This document shows, one piece after another, positions 1 through 11,576 of a DNA stretch of 64,000 nucleotides. The translations under genes were made by a program, and so were the position numbers. Source of the DNA: Torreya grandis (Eukaryota; Streptophyta; Pinopsida; Cupressales; Taxaceae). The stretch is taken from positions 310,001-374,000 of the forward strand of contig JARHVA010001427.1 of the NCBI GenBank assembly GCA_037957365.1, written 5' to 3'. The notes under the pieces are model-generated. The model made no database searches. It was not told where the DNA came from and was given only the letters and a program-made list of their open reading frames with translations. How positions within the stretch are numbered: the first letter of the stretch is position 1; each line of letters opens with the position of its first letter.

Positions 1-136
1 TTAGTGTGTAGGATTTGAATAAATGGTGAAATAGGTAAGGATAGGTAGGTTAAATTCACTTATTTCATATTAAATAATAGTATAGTTGACTAAGTTTATT
101 GATATTGATTATTTGTAGGCATGAGAGCAGATTCAG

Positions 137-1790
137 ATGCATGATCGGGTGCCACGTATCTTTGTAGAGGTCTACCAAGGGATGGCCCCAATGAATTGGG
201 CCCATATGGAGGAGGTTGGTCTAGGAGAAATGAAAATCTACCACTACATTTAAAATGATGCATCTATTATCATGGTCCTCATTGATAAATAGGATCTAAC
301 CATGAACATCTTCATTCTATTGATTGGTGAGATGACTATTTTACTATAAGACGTGCACATGATCAATCAGTTTCCCCTATGAGGTGATCTGATATATCAC
401 ATTAAGAGGGAGTGAAACAATTTATTAAAGATGATGTATAAATATTATCATGATTATGTTAGATGGCATGTTGGGATTTTTAGCTACTCCACACTGTATT
501 AGAGGATGATAGGTGAGAGGATATTGATGATGATGATGATGGTAGTGTCATGATTTTCCCTTCCTAAGTCAAGTATTGATAGGTTACCATACTTGATATT
601 GAGGTTTTTGGTTGAGATGTTACTAGGGTAGATAGTATTTAGATGGGTACCTATGCTTTTGGTGTAGATATATAAGGAGTTATGGGGTTTCAAAGCTCAC
701 AAGACATACAACATTAGTGTTGGCCTTGTTCTACACTATTGGGCTTATGAACACATTCAAGTGTTGAGTCCATTAGGGATATTTTGGATAGAATATGATT
801 AGATAGATTTTCCAATGCATTATATGAGGTGTAGAGCTAATTTTACTACTTTTGTAGTGGGTAGAGGGGCATATGAAATAGATTGGTTCAGGGACACATT
901 AGTTACTTTGGTCATTGGTGACATTATCTAGAGGCCATATGTTTATTTTCTAGTATGGGATAGCTATAGGTGGTAGAATCTATCATTATAGAGTTATAAG
1001 TGGATATTTGACATGCAAGATGGGGAGTTAGAGCTCATCCCATTTGATAGGGTGTAGAGGAAGTTTGGCCTAGTTTAGGGTATCCTGGGTCCATTCCCTA
1101 GGTATAGACATGAGGATGTAGAGATTATATTACCTGAGTTAGATCAAGTACTAACTTTAAATGATAATGAGGAGATACCAACAAGGCTAATGAGTGATGA
1201 TGTAGGTTTTCTTGATGGGTACCTTGCATGGTACAAAGCTCTATATGGGGAAATAAAATTTGGTGGAGATGATGGTGGCTAGAGGTAGATGGATGTGGAC
1301 CCAACTAGTAGAAGTTAGTAGGCATAAGTTTAGGGAGGTGACCCAAATGCATAGGCAATATTGGTATTAGCTACTACACAGGCACATGTTGTATCACTAC
1401 AGGGTTAGGTGGTTATAGTTACAAGAGGGACCATGCTAGAGCTTCACTAGCCTTGGTTATACAAGATAGAGACTCCTTGAGATAGAGAGGAGGATCAATG
1501 GCACCTAAAAGACCACTAGGAACCATACCCATGACATGATACCTAGCCATAATAAAGGATTTTTTCTACTATGAGGCTATAGTCATAAGGCATTATTTAG
1601 ATGAGCCTTGATGGGGAAACTATAGATCTAGTTTGGTAGGTAATGCCAACATGGTGACACTTGGTCAGTTGGCCACTTTCATAGGTCAATAGATAAGTAC
1701 ATCAAGAGGATAGGTAGGGACCTCAGGAGAATAGACACTAGGACTTAGTGGTGATCCAAGAGACAATGGTGCCCTAGGGACATAATAATG
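137..1790 (+). pseudogene. Plant mobile domain (PMD) protein, decayed
   Basis: A degenerate plant mobile domain of the aminotransferase-like PMD family, found in MAIN/MAIL1 proteins and in plant transposons. Reading from an ATG at 137 gives an N-terminal block ending near 440 that contains GEMTILL, a stop, then DVHMINQFPL. A middle block near 690-770 reads YKELWGFKAHKTYNI then LHYWAYEHI. A C-terminal block near 1020-1110 reads LIPFDRVQRKFGL, allowing one stop as Gln, followed by GPFPRYRH. These match the family's usual order. Stops and shifts interrupt every block. The tail after 1270 is low-complexity and its end is a guess. It lies downstream of element A's pol on the opposite strand, so it may be A's antisense extra ORF. 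It could instead belong to a DNA transposon or a separate retroelement. The family call is firm; the ownership is inference. Confidence 0.72.
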
Positions 1791-2900
1791 ATAGTTCATA
1801 TATATTATATTTTATTGTATATCATTTTGATTATGACATGCGAGCTGATGCGGTGAGATGTACATTTTTGAGAGAGAGAGATAAATATATATTATTTGTA
1901 TACACTATGATGTTAGACTTATGATTTATATATATGATCCTTATTTATTTCTCATGCTCTATGGTTTGTTTTGATGTTATGATGTGACATTATATTGATC
2001 AGTGATGATGTTATATTGGTTATGCTTATGTTATAGATATTTTTTGTTGATGTAGACTCACCTATCTAGGCATGAAATGGATTTTGTTTATGTTGATGAT
2101 GATTCTTATGCTATTTATGGCCATGATGATAATGTGTATGCTTATGACGTTCTAAATTTTAATGAGTATATGCTTCTTTATTTGGATTTAGACATGTGGT
2201 GAAAATGGTTGATTGATTTATTATTCATGGATGCTTGAATTTGACAAGATGATAGATATGTTGATGTTGTATTTATTTTGATACATGTGGATATGATTTG
2301 GTTATGATTATGTTTATTTTTCTCTTTATTTGAGGTAGAGCACATAAATTAAGTTAATTAACAACACTAGATGTGAGAACAAAGAATATAATAAAGAGAT
2401 AAATGTCTTAGTGAATATATCAATTAGTCATAATAGGATAGGAAGAGGAGATGATTCTTATTATTTTATAAGGACTAAAATAATTCTCAATTTGGATTTG
2501 CCTGAAGAACATAATCCCTTTGAATTCTTTGCATTAGCGATCGTTAGTTGGTTAAAAAGGTGTCTTGATCACATAATGTCAAGTGAGCTAAAAAATCCCT
2601 TGCTTATAGTGTATAAAGGGGAGATGGATGAAAATGGAACCTTATTATGAGACTATCATGACTCTTCTATAGTTTGATAAAGAGTCAATATAAAAAAGTC
2701 TATGTCATACAAAGTGTAGATTGATTGATGCAGGAAGTCTACTCATGAAATATGATTATGGATTTCAAAATTATTTTGCCTATGAGAGTCGATTGCATCT
2801 CTAAAAATTATTTTTATATTTCTATTTCTTTATAATGTGTCTTTTGATTTCCTTTTTTTTTGATATAGTGTTGGGGAAGCTCATCAATGTGGGAAGCCTT
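1791..2900. other. AT-rich spacer without recognised gene
   Basis: TG- and GATG-rich DNA between the PMD remnant and the 3' untranslated repeats of element A. There is a short GA run near 1872. A 79-codon open frame at 2411-2650 (+), starting with GTG, resembles nothing I recognise. No LTR boundary matching the A/C family (its terminus reads TGTAGACA) is visible here. Confidence 0.5.
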
Positions 2901-2939
2901 CAAGAAATTGCTTATTTTAACAAATGATTTTTGCTCAAC

Positions 2940-3080
2940 CATCTTTCGAGGGCGTGGTCTAAGTCTATGTGATTTTTTTTAATACTTTTGATATTTGTCC
3001 TTCAAAGGAGTAGTCCACCTTACTTTAATAAAGTTTGAATATGTTTTCAATAGCTATCCTTAAAGGGAGTAGTCTACAAA
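2940..3080 (-). repeat. 58-bp tandem repeat in 3' UTR of element A
   Basis: Three decayed copies of a unit centred on the plus-strand core aaagggagtagtc lie near 2943, 3000 and 3059, a spacing of about 58 bp. They sit downstream of integrase on the minus strand. Short tandem arrays in the 3' untranslated region are known for Tat-lineage elements. Confidence 0.55.
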
Positions 3081-3469
3081 TGGTAGGAATGACCCATGAT
3101 TGCTATTGGTTTGGAATTTCCTTTTTTCTTTGTTTTTAAATTTGCTTGACATATAATTGATCATATAGGCTTAAAAGTTCACCTTTATGTGGGAAAAAAT
3201 AGAAGCATAATAAGGTTTATGAGGTTTAAAGAGGTGTAGGTGATAATGATCATGGGAATCCATCTTGAAAAGGGGCAAAATTTACCATGAAAATCATACC
3301 ATGAGTAGAGCCATGGTACCCATTATTCAAGATGAGGCCATGATTGTGATGGAAAATCACATGATTTAATTTTAATCAGTTTCCCCTAAAATAGGGAGAT
3401 GAATGTGTTTAAAATCAAGGGATGAGATTAAGTTAGATATAAGGTGAGATTTATTATTTTTAACAAAAG

Positions 3470-4602
3470 AAAGGGAATAGATGTGAAGCATTGAGGGGCT
3501 CATGTTATAGGTCACCTTTAAGGGAGGACAACTGATAAACTCCTGATCCATACTTATGGGTTATGATATAAGGTCCAAGCCAATTGAAATAAAAATTACA
3601 CCTCTTGTTTTTCTCCATATTGGTGACATGTTGATTTTCCATTATGATGAGGTCTCTAAATTTTTAATTCTCACACTCTAAGGTGTTTTTTATAAGTAAA
3701 TTTGATGTGCTCTTGATAGACATGAAGATGGATGAGGGTGGTTAAATGATGCTCATCAAGTATTTCAAGCTAAGATAAATGGTGGTGGTGATAATCATCT
3801 TCAAAAATGAGGTCTTAAAAATATATGTGAATAGAAATAATTTGGACTTTGAGAGGCAAGAATGCCTCCACTCTAAATAAAATAAAAAATGGGGTAGCAC
3901 CCATAGGATTTAGAATGATAGTAAAATATGCCCATAAGGTGAAGGGGATGTGAAAATTCCAATCCCAACTAGATGCATTGATAATTTTAGTGAGAATGTT
4001 ATTAAGAGTTTTTTTAGAGGTTTTTTCCTATCTATTTGCTTGAGGGAAATAAGGCGAGCCAAAAATTAACTTGATACTGAATGTACCAAAAAGACCCTAG
4101 ACTTGATTTTTTATACTTTGGTCAAGACTAAAGAAATATCCTCTACCCACTTGGTGAAATATTTAGTCATGGTGATGATATAATGGTGTCACTATGAAGA
4201 ATGGGGGTTAATTTCACTGATGAGATCTAGACCTCATTGTGAGAAGGGCTAGAAATTAGTGGATACACAAAGACTATGGCTAATTGTGTGATGTAAATTA
4301 GTGTGTTGTTGACACTTAACACACTTTTTCACATAATCAAAATAGTCATGGCTAAGGGTAGGCTAATAATATCCAAGTCTAAGGATGTTTTTAGCTAAAA
4401 TAAGGCCACTAAAGTTTTTCCCATAGATCCAATCATGCATTTCCTTGATAACATGAGAGGCTTTGTGATTGCATAGGCAATGATAGAGGAGACCATCAAA
4501 GTTGCATTTATAAAAGAATTCCCCCCATAATGGTATAATGTGAGGTAATTTGGATATACACTCTTTGAGTATTCTTGGAAATACCAAAAGGAATGATGGC
4601 AA
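3470..4602 (-). pseudogene. Element A integrase, decayed
   Basis: Minus-strand integrase. The zinc-binding region reads through DGLLYHCL, EMHDWIYGKNFSG and LRLGYY, then KKCVKCQQH. In element C the corresponding H...H segment reads GGHFSG, so the second zinc His is Asn in A, while the Cys pair survives. The catalytic core opens with GLDLISEINPH, keeping the first Asp, but the stretch expected to carry the second catalytic Asp is missing when compared with element C. The C-terminal part follows in shifted frames and ends NWLGPYIITHKYGSG then LNASHLFPF near 3470. Several TAG, TAA and TGA stops and at least two frameshifts make it non-functional. Confidence 0.75.
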
Positions 4603-4889
4603 GGTTGAGGTAGTTAAAGGTCTATTGATACCAAAGGTTGGGCTAGGTCTCCTCTACACTAAATATGGTAGGAGAATCTAGTTTAACATAGGAAAATTGG
4701 GTAAGTCTATAGATAATAGATATCTTAGAGTGAGAGGGTGAAGATGGGATCTACGAGGCAAGGGAAGCCATGGTGTTAGTGAACTTATTAGTAGATCATA
4801 GGGTTGATTGGATATGGTAGTGTTCAAATGATGTTACGAGTTAGTCAACTAGTTTTTTTTAATATTACAGAACATCATTCTTAAATAGA

Positions 4890-5330
4890 TAAGAACCATA
4901 TATTTAATTGATCACAATTTTGGAGTCACCAAAGATGTTGATTATTTTGACTCCTAAGGCTAAGGCATTTTGAAGGCCTATCACTAGGGCTTTGTACTCA
5001 GCCATATTATTGGTACATTTAAAGTTAAGCTTGAAAGATAAAGGAAGAGGTTCATTATGGAAGGGAATAAGGATGATGCCATCTCCCCCACCATGTTGAC
5101 ACTTTGATCCATCAAAGAACATGGTGTCTTGATAAGTGATGTTTGCTTGAGAGAGGGTCATGATGGACTTGTCAAGAAACTCAAGAAGAGGTTGATTTTC
5201 TGCTAATAGTGTTTCAACAAATTGGTTAGTAATGACTTGCCATTTAATTGAATTTTTATAAAGGAGCTCAATGTCAAACTTTGTTAAAATCATAAGCCAT
5301 TTGGCCATTAGTTAGTTTTTGTATGGCTTG
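4890..5330 (-). pseudogene. Element A second (archaeal-type) RNase H
   Basis: An open 134-codon stretch (4904-5308, minus) carries a second RNase H domain downstream of the usual one. It shows FDGSKCQHGGGDGIILI, then TNNMAEYKALVIGL, then FGDSKIVIN. The Asp, Glu and Asp expected at the active site are all present, which makes this one of the best-preserved domains in the window. The N-terminal part (MAKWLMILTKFDIELLYKN) joins it to the end of the first RNase H. A second RNase H of this kind is the diagnostic feature of Tat-lineage Ty3/Gypsy elements. The homologous copies are at 62490-62760 in element C and 48790-49000 in element B. Confidence 0.78.
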
Positions 5331-5760
5331 GAGTGCATATACTTTAGTGGGTTAGTATTGGTTATGACATAGGTTTTATGGTTGAGGAGGTAGTGGTAAA
5401 GTTTGGTAGATAAAAAGACTAAATATAAGTAAAGTTTCTTGATATGGATATACTAAATCTCATACTCTACAAGCATGTGGCTAATGTAGTAGATGGGTTT
5501 CTCTTTGTGTTATTCATCTTGATGAGCAAGTATTGCCCCTAGGGAGTGGTTAGTGGTGGAGATATAAAGATAGAAAGGTTGGTAATTCTTGGGAGGGGTG
5601 AGGATATCTGGAGACAAAAGGTACTTTTTGAGAGAATCAAAGGCCTTTTGACAATCGTCATTCCACTTAAAGGATACATCCTTCTTCAAAAGGTGGTGGA
5701 AGTATTGGCATCGATCCAAGAGTTAGGAGATGAAGTTATGGATGGATTGGAGTTTCACTT
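5330..5760 (-). pseudogene. Element A RNase H (first domain), decayed
   Basis: The minus-strand segment 5510-5719 encodes the RT connection and the start of RNase H: FHHLLKKDVSFKWNDDCQKA followed by a Leu-rich helix, then PFYLYISTTNHSLGAILAHQ. Element C reads YISTMDHSLGAML at the same place, so A has Asn where C has Asp at what is normally the first catalytic residue. Below 5510 the frame is interrupted by stops until the second RNase H begins. Confidence 0.7.
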
Positions 5761-5835
5761 ACAAATTTTAGAGTTGTTTGAGGTTAATTAGAGGAAACAT
5801 ATTGAGGATGTATTTGATTTTGGCCAGAGTGACTT

Positions 5836-6470
5836 CTATTCCCTAAAGGGAGATGATAAAGCTAAGAATTTTTCATGATAAAACCCCAAAAATTTACTTC
5901 TTAGGGTTAAAGTAGATATGGTAATGGATGAGGTACTCAAATATAATCTCAAGAATATCCAAATGATCCTAACAATATTTGGATTTCTCAAGAAGGTCAT
6001 CAACATAATCTTTGACAATCTTGTGGATAAGGTTGTGAAATATATAAGTCATGAAACATTGGTAGGTTGTACCAATGTTATTTAGTATAAAAGGAATGAA
6101 CCTATAATAAAAGGTTCTCCATGGGGTAATAAAGGTGGTTTTATGATAATATTTGGGGGAAATTAGGATTTGATTATAACCCAGTAATTTATCCATGAGA
6201 GATAACATCTCATTGATGGCTATAAGATTAGCTAGTTGGTCAATGTTTGGTAGAGGAAAGTCATCCTTAAGGCAAGCAAAGTTGAGGTTACTAAAGTCCA
6301 TACAATTGTGTAGTCCCCATATGGCTTTGGTGATAGACACAATATTTAGGACCCATTGAGGAAAATTAAAGGGTTGAATGAAATTGATAGATAGAAGATG
6401 TTGAAGCTCTTCTTTGATGAGAAGGGCTATATGAGGGTGCATTCATTAAAGTTTTTACTTGGCAGGCTTG
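5836..6470 (-). pseudogene. Element A reverse transcriptase
   Basis: An open stretch of 157 codons (5969-6442, minus) covers most of the RT palm and fingers. Motifs in order: CMDFSNLN, KDDFPLPNIDQL, MLSLMDKLLGYNQI, KTTFITPWRTFYYRF, and the catalytic box DYVDDLLEKSK with YVDD intact. The frame shifts near 5970 and the thumb continues to about 5836. Upstream is a protease-RT linker, and downstream lies RNase H. Missense changes inside the palm (for example PFILNNIGTTYQ where element C reads PFGLKNPSTTYQ) suggest no recent selection despite the intact box. Confidence 0.85.
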
Positions 6471-6599
6471 GAGTCATGGTTAGTGACTATGTTATAGGTG
6501 GTAATGGTGGGGTAAATTCTAATCATGTCAATATAAGACCAAGAAAATGCTATGTTACATTCTTGGAGGAAAGAGGGGAAGTCTTAAAGTTCTTTTAAA

Positions 6600-7600
6600 T
6601 TCAGTGATTGACTAATTTTAACAATGCAGGGGTTATCGAGAGTGCCCAAGTTCATATCCTTAGTGGATTCATTCAACACTTTAAAGTCTCAAGAAGAAGG
6701 GATTTATGGATGAAATAATCTAGGGCACTAAGATAGGTGAGAATGGATTCATCATCTTAGGACTGAATGATATTAATGGTAGGGGAGTCATCTCCTATCA
6801 TCTCAAGATGGGTTAAAGGGATGGTTATAGTTATGCCCTCATTTTGATAAGTAAAGGGTTTAAGGTTGATCATGTTTATGAAAAAAATTTAGTGAGGATG
6901 ATGCTATCGTCCTCACACTTAGGTGTAAAATAGGTTGGTGAGGAAGGGATGTCTTCTTCAATAATGGTGGCGGTAGGTAGTTTGGTTTTCCTCTTATTAG
7001 GTATAATGAAATCAATGCCATGTTTCTCATGATGCTTTATAGTATAAATGGAAATAAACTTGTGTGGGACATGCTCATATCGTCCAAGACCAAATACCTT
7101 CCAAGAACATCTATAAAGGTATGTCTTGGTAAAGCTTGGGTTGTCCAAATAAGAGAAGATATAGGTGAATGGTTAAGGTGAATAGGAGGTGGTAAAAGCA
7201 TCATGTGGTTTATCAAGTCCCCCATATATGAAATGGGTTTGATAGTGTGAAGGTCCAAATGGAATAATGGCTTTGATATTGAGGTCATACCTAGGTTGGT
7301 GATCAAGTTTCCCATACTCTTGAGGAGTAGGGAAATCATCAAGGGCAAGGAGGTGATATTACCCTAGTGAAGGAATTGGAATGTGGATTCTAAGTGGTCT
7401 ATGGTGGGAATTTGATCCAAAGCGATGGATGATCTAGTATATGCCTCATTGGTTGAAGAAGATATGGTTTCATCCTTCATGGTTGAGTGCCTATCTTTGG
7501 TCAATGAGGGTATTCTAGATGGAAGTAAAAGGACATCATTAGGGTGATAAGTCATGTTGTATGATGAAAAGGGACTTGGGTCATCTTGTATAATGACAAC
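6600..7600 (-). pseudogene. Element A protease-RT linker
   Basis: Decayed minus-strand coding sequence between protease and RT, visible as open stretches at 6876-7148, 7037-7348 and 7364-7555 in different frames. It has no domain I can name, but it aligns with the 60178-60730 linker of element C: shared segments include a block ending in IPSSPT followed by a short stretch and KCE, plus a KPH/PPKHQT-type block. Conservation of this linker in two distant copies says it was part of the family's polyprotein, not random spacer. Confidence 0.5.
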
Positions 7601-7639
7601 CTAAAATTCATGCTCAAATTTGATGTAATACTGAAGGGT

Positions 7640-7980
7640 GGAAGGTACATAACCCATGGAGTGAATCTAAGGTTATCCTAGCAAGACATTATGCTAGAAT
7701 TTAACTTCCACTACATAGAAGAACTCTAGGAGTGTGCAAGGTCCTAAATGGATATGGAGGAAAATAGTGCTTAAAGTAGTGGCCATGGTGTCATTAAAAG
7801 ATTAGAGGATGGATGAGGTTTAAAACATGATATTATCTAGTATTTTGAGTTGATCATAAGCATGGGAGGAGATGATGTTAATACTAGTTCCTCCATAAAT
7901 CATCACCTATTTGATGTTAGCTTGGTTGATGTAAGTAGTGAAGAAAATAGGGGGATCTACATCATCTAGATGGATAAAAG
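7640..7980 (-). pseudogene. Element A aspartic protease, active-site Asp lost
   Basis: A retropepsin-like domain on the minus strand. The segment DPPIFFTTYINQANIK leads to MIYGGTSINIIS, followed by a SFNDTMATTLSTI block and HIHLGPC. The equivalent of element C reads MIDGGANINIIS, so the catalytic Asp is Tyr in A (GAT to TAT, plus-strand complement at 7895-7897). Several further stops follow. This protease would have released the Gag and Pol products; here it cannot. Confidence 0.7.
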
Positions 7981-8539
7981 GTATTTATAATTACTTAAAG
8001 GTGACAAGGTTATAAATTTATAGAGTACCAACAAATGTTGCCAGAGGTTGAGGGTCCTCAGGTTGGACCTCTATTGATTTAAATGCCTTTATAATTTATT
8101 GGTGATGATAAGGTGAAGTGAAATTAACTCATATAGGATCATCTTCATCGATGTTTGGTGAAGTTGTTTGAGAACCACTCTTCTAATTGATTCAAAGGGG
8201 TTGGATTGGGAGGTACCCAAAATAGATACCTTAGGTTTGGCTGAAGGTGAAGCTTCTTAATTTTGACTTGGTTGGGATGTGGAATATGGGCATGTCTATG
8301 GGATGGACACTTTATCTTTCCCCTTATATTTTTTATGAGCATGTGATCAGGTGACCACATGGATATTATAGATACAGGGAAGAGTTAAAGTAGGAAATTT
8401 TTTTGGTCCCTTATCACTCTGAGGTGAGAGTGAGGGAGTAGGTAGGCATTGGTTAGTGGTTATTGTTTATTGCATTGGTATCAGGCTCATGGGAGGTTCA
8501 TAAATTAATAGATCATCCTCATCATAGATCTAATGGATT

Positions 8540-8625
8540 ATGGTTTTGAGAGCTTTGAAATTTTATATATCATGTCATGGTGTCTTATGGTAGGAGCACA
8601 CTTGGTGATCATTATACCAAACTAG
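8540..8625 (-). pseudogene. Element A second zinc knuckle, partial
   Basis: On the minus strand, YNDHQVCSYHKTPWHD keeps Cys, His and His in the C-X2-H-X4-H spacing of Tat-type zinc knuckles. The last Cys is lost: by nucleotide comparison with element C the TGT has become TTT after a small shift. The knuckle sits between the Pro/Ser/Thr-rich spacer and the protease. Confidence 0.5.
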
Positions 8626-8639
8626 TTCTAGATTGAGAG

Positions 8640-9980
8640 GGTTTAATGGCCTGATAGGGGGTAAGGTCAAGTAAGAATTTTATATTAACCTTTGTAAAAT
8701 GGTTAAGTAATGATTGGCTAAAGGTGGAGAGGTTATAGAGGTTTTAGCCTTGGTTAGTGAGATAGAGGTCTTTTTAGAAATAGGCTTGGTGGTAGAGGTC
8801 TTGGGTAAGCTAGTGTTTTTATTCAATGGTTTTGGTTTTGGTAAGGTGAAGGTTGATAATTTGGAGATGGGAGGTTTCAAGGTAGGTAATTTGGTTATTG
8901 ATGGTTCGGTGAAGATAGGTGTGTCAAAAATTAACTGTGTTGGTGTAACCAATAGTGGTATTTGGGTTTTGGTTGAAATAGTTAGCTTTTTAATCAAAGT
9001 GGAGGGATGAGGCCCTAAAATATAAGGCAAGGTTCAAGGAGGTAGAAGTTTGGCCTTTAGGCCTTTTACATGCTTTACTTCCTTGGTTGTTCTGTTTTGG
9101 TGTTTGGTTGGTAGTTTTGGTGGGGTTAGCTCTAGTTTTAAGCATGGGTGATTAAGGCTCTACATAAGGAAGATTCCAAGGTTTTTGGTTGGTTTGGTTC
9201 GAGAGGATGATTTGGTAATTTGGGATTAAATTACTTTGGATGGTTGAGAAATGGCTAGGTTGGTAGAGGTTTTTATTGGTTTGGTTGATAAGATAGGGGT
9301 TTGGATAATGGGAGTGGTGGGTTGGTATGCCAAACATGGGGTTGGAGGTTCTTGTTTTCTAATATAAGGGATCCCTAATTAATACCAAAAGGTTTCTTAA
9401 TCCATGCCAAGTTTGGAGACAAATTCTAATCTCTGAACTAATCTATAGAATGGTTTGTAGACTAGTTTCACTCCCTATGTAGTAGACTTAAAAGATAAAC
9501 CCATAGGTTGAGAAAGGGGAATGTTGATCTTATCATTTTACTCAATCAAAGTATGAAATTTTTGGATGGTTAACTCCTCTATAGGAGGTATAGGTGTGGT
9601 GGTTTCATCTTTGGGTATGATCTCCAATGGGGAAGTAATTTTTTTGGTAGTTGGGGGAGAAGGTAAAGTGGTGATGGTTGTTTGCTCTAGTATGTAATTC
9701 GAAGGAGGGGTTGATGACTCCACTACCTCAAGAAGTATAGGAGGGTTAAATGTTACTACCTTAATTTGGGTCTCTAATAGAGGAGAAGGTAACTCCACAA
9801 CCTCAATAAGTGGAGAGGGAGAAGAACTAGTAGATTGGGTGGTAGGTTCTTTAATAACGACTGTGTCAAAAACCATATTGATGGTATGGGCATTGTGAGA
9901 ACATTCAACTTTATTTCTTTCATTTTTGGTAGGTACATGATTGGGAAAATGTTACCTAAAAATGTCAAGGAATTGGTTTG
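8640..9980 (-). pseudogene. Element A Pro/Ser/Thr-rich Gag-Pro spacer
   Basis: Low-complexity decayed coding sequence on the minus strand. The 9538-9876 stretch (112 codons) repeats a motif of the type VVELPSPLLETQ, then VVESSTPP. The 8680-9030 stretch is rich in Pro, Lys, Thr and Ser (KLPTLKPPISKLSTFTLPKP). Element C has a matching spacer at 57540-58960 with VVELPSIPLDTQ and similar. The spacer lies between two zinc knuckles. No enzymatic domain is visible. It is probably a disordered linker; its role is unknown. Confidence 0.55.
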
Positions 9981-10049
9981 AAGGTATAATGGGTTTGTTT
10001 AATGTGATATCCCCCTTGTCAATGAGGGATTAGATAACTCTTTTGAAGG

Positions 10050-10112
10050 TATTACACCTACTAACATCATGCCAAACTACTCAATGGAAAGCACATATGT
10101 CATTCTCATTAT
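10050..10112 (-). pseudogene. Element A first zinc knuckle
   Basis: Minus-strand CAFH, a TAG stop in place of one residue, then VVWHDVSRC gives a complete C-X2-H-X4-H-X4-C zinc knuckle. This is the nucleic-acid-binding motif of Gag. It is followed by NTFKRVI and LIDKGDI, as in other Tat-type knuckles. It is better preserved than the copy in element C, whose last Cys is now TGA. Confidence 0.65.
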
Positions 10113-10242
10113 AACAATTAGGTGCAATATGAGAGGAATCAAATTATTGAGGAGGCTTGATAGGAGGAAGTTTTATGATATTAGCTTTCAATAAATTCTT
10201 TAAGATTGAAGCATAATATTCCCCAAGTGGAGTAAACTGATT

Positions 10243-10935
10243 CTAATTTTTTTGGTTTTGGTTTTTCATGTTTTGCTTTGAGGAGTTAGAGGATTTTGGT
10301 TGATTGATAGATGGTCGAGGAGTAGCCATAAGGATAACCATATTTTCACTCCTCTTGTTCTTAGCATTGGTGTTGGTTTGGTTGCACAGTTTAGAGAAAG
10401 AGGCCTCATTAGTTTTGTAGGTAGATTTTTTGCTTTTCAACTTTAACTTTGCTTCATCGATGGTTCTATTTTATAGCTTACATGCCATGGTAAAATATTT
10501 TTCAAAGGTCCTAAATATTTGAACACATAATGTATAGGATATGTGCTTTGTGTATACCTAAGAAAAAAACTCTATTAGTTCATGCTGGGGTAAAGAGAAG
10601 GAAAATTGATTGATAAGGCTTCTATAATGAGCTAAAAAATCATCAATAGATTTATCATCAAAGCTATGAATAGAGTAAAGGTTAGTGATGGAAACTTTCT
10701 TGGAGATGTTTATTGAAAAGTGATCAAATAAAGTTTGGGCTAGCTAGGTGATGGAGAAGAGAGAGTGCTTGGTTTTGGAACTATACTAATCTAATGTTAG
10801 ACTGAATAGGGACATGAGGAAGGTATGAAGAAAGAGGGAATAATAATAGGATATCAAATAACATGATGCCTAAATGACCTGAGGTGTTATTAGGGATCCT
10901 CCTTTATATAAAACTTATAAAACTTGGGAATCTCC
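10243..10935 (-). pseudogene. Element A Gag core (retrotrans_gag-like)
   Basis: Decayed minus-strand Gag. The region near 10590-10760 reads LAQTLFDHFSINISKKVSIT, then SFDDKSIDDFLAHYRSLINQ and LPQHELIEFF. Element C has FLDHFSVNISKKVFITNL and ITNFVARWRGLI at the equivalent place. This is the usual plant Gag core pattern (a run of helices ending FxxRWR or similar). The C-terminal part at 10243-10440 is basic and rich in Lys, Asn and Ser (KSKKSTYKTNEASFSKL). Frameshifts and stops are frequent. Confidence 0.6.
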
Positions 10936-11576
10936 CACTGAGGAAGATATGGTCTGACAGGCATAGATGGGTGAATGGGCTCATTATAGATCTGGTCATA
11001 CAATAAGATGTTGTGAGCACTATATATAGATGACTCTAAGGCAGTCATTTTATCCATGAGCATTTTGAGTAGGTCTATTTGGGGTTGTACACCTAGGAGG
11101 TTGTGAGGTGCATATTATTTTGGTGGTTAGGTGACATATTGGTAACTAGTAGGAGGTTGAGGAGTTACCACATATTGATATGTAGACATAGGTGGTTGGC
11201 TGGAATTTATGTAGGGTTAGGTAGATGTAGGTAGTTGGGTAGTAGGTAGAGGTACATGCCCTTGTGGGTTATAGATGTAACCTAAGTTTGGTGTAATGGG
11301 AACCTATTAGGTATGAGAGGTGGTTAGGTTGGTGATAAAAGGAAGGGTATTGACATTTGCACTGATTGGTCATAAGGTAGAAGGTTTAGACACCATAATA
11401 TTTTGAAGTGGGGTACTGGTTAGTAAGTTGGAGGTAGCTAAAGGAAGGTTGTAAATGTTGGTGGTAGGTAATATCATGTTAATGGGAGCATACGTGGCTA
11501 GTGGTTGGGTGGATATTAAGGTAGAGGAGTTTTTTGTGGGGGTGGAAGGTATAAGGGTGTTTTTAGGTTGGGTAGG

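Noticed and set aside
2411..2650. Open 79-codon frame on the plus strand
   Set aside because: It begins with GTG, has no recognised family, and lies in non-coding spacer between the PMD remnant and element A. It may be chance.
8714..9010. Plus-strand open frame rich in Val, Gly and Leu
   Set aside because: It is the opposite strand of the Pro/Thr/Lys-rich spacer of element A, whose composition creates open frames on both strands.
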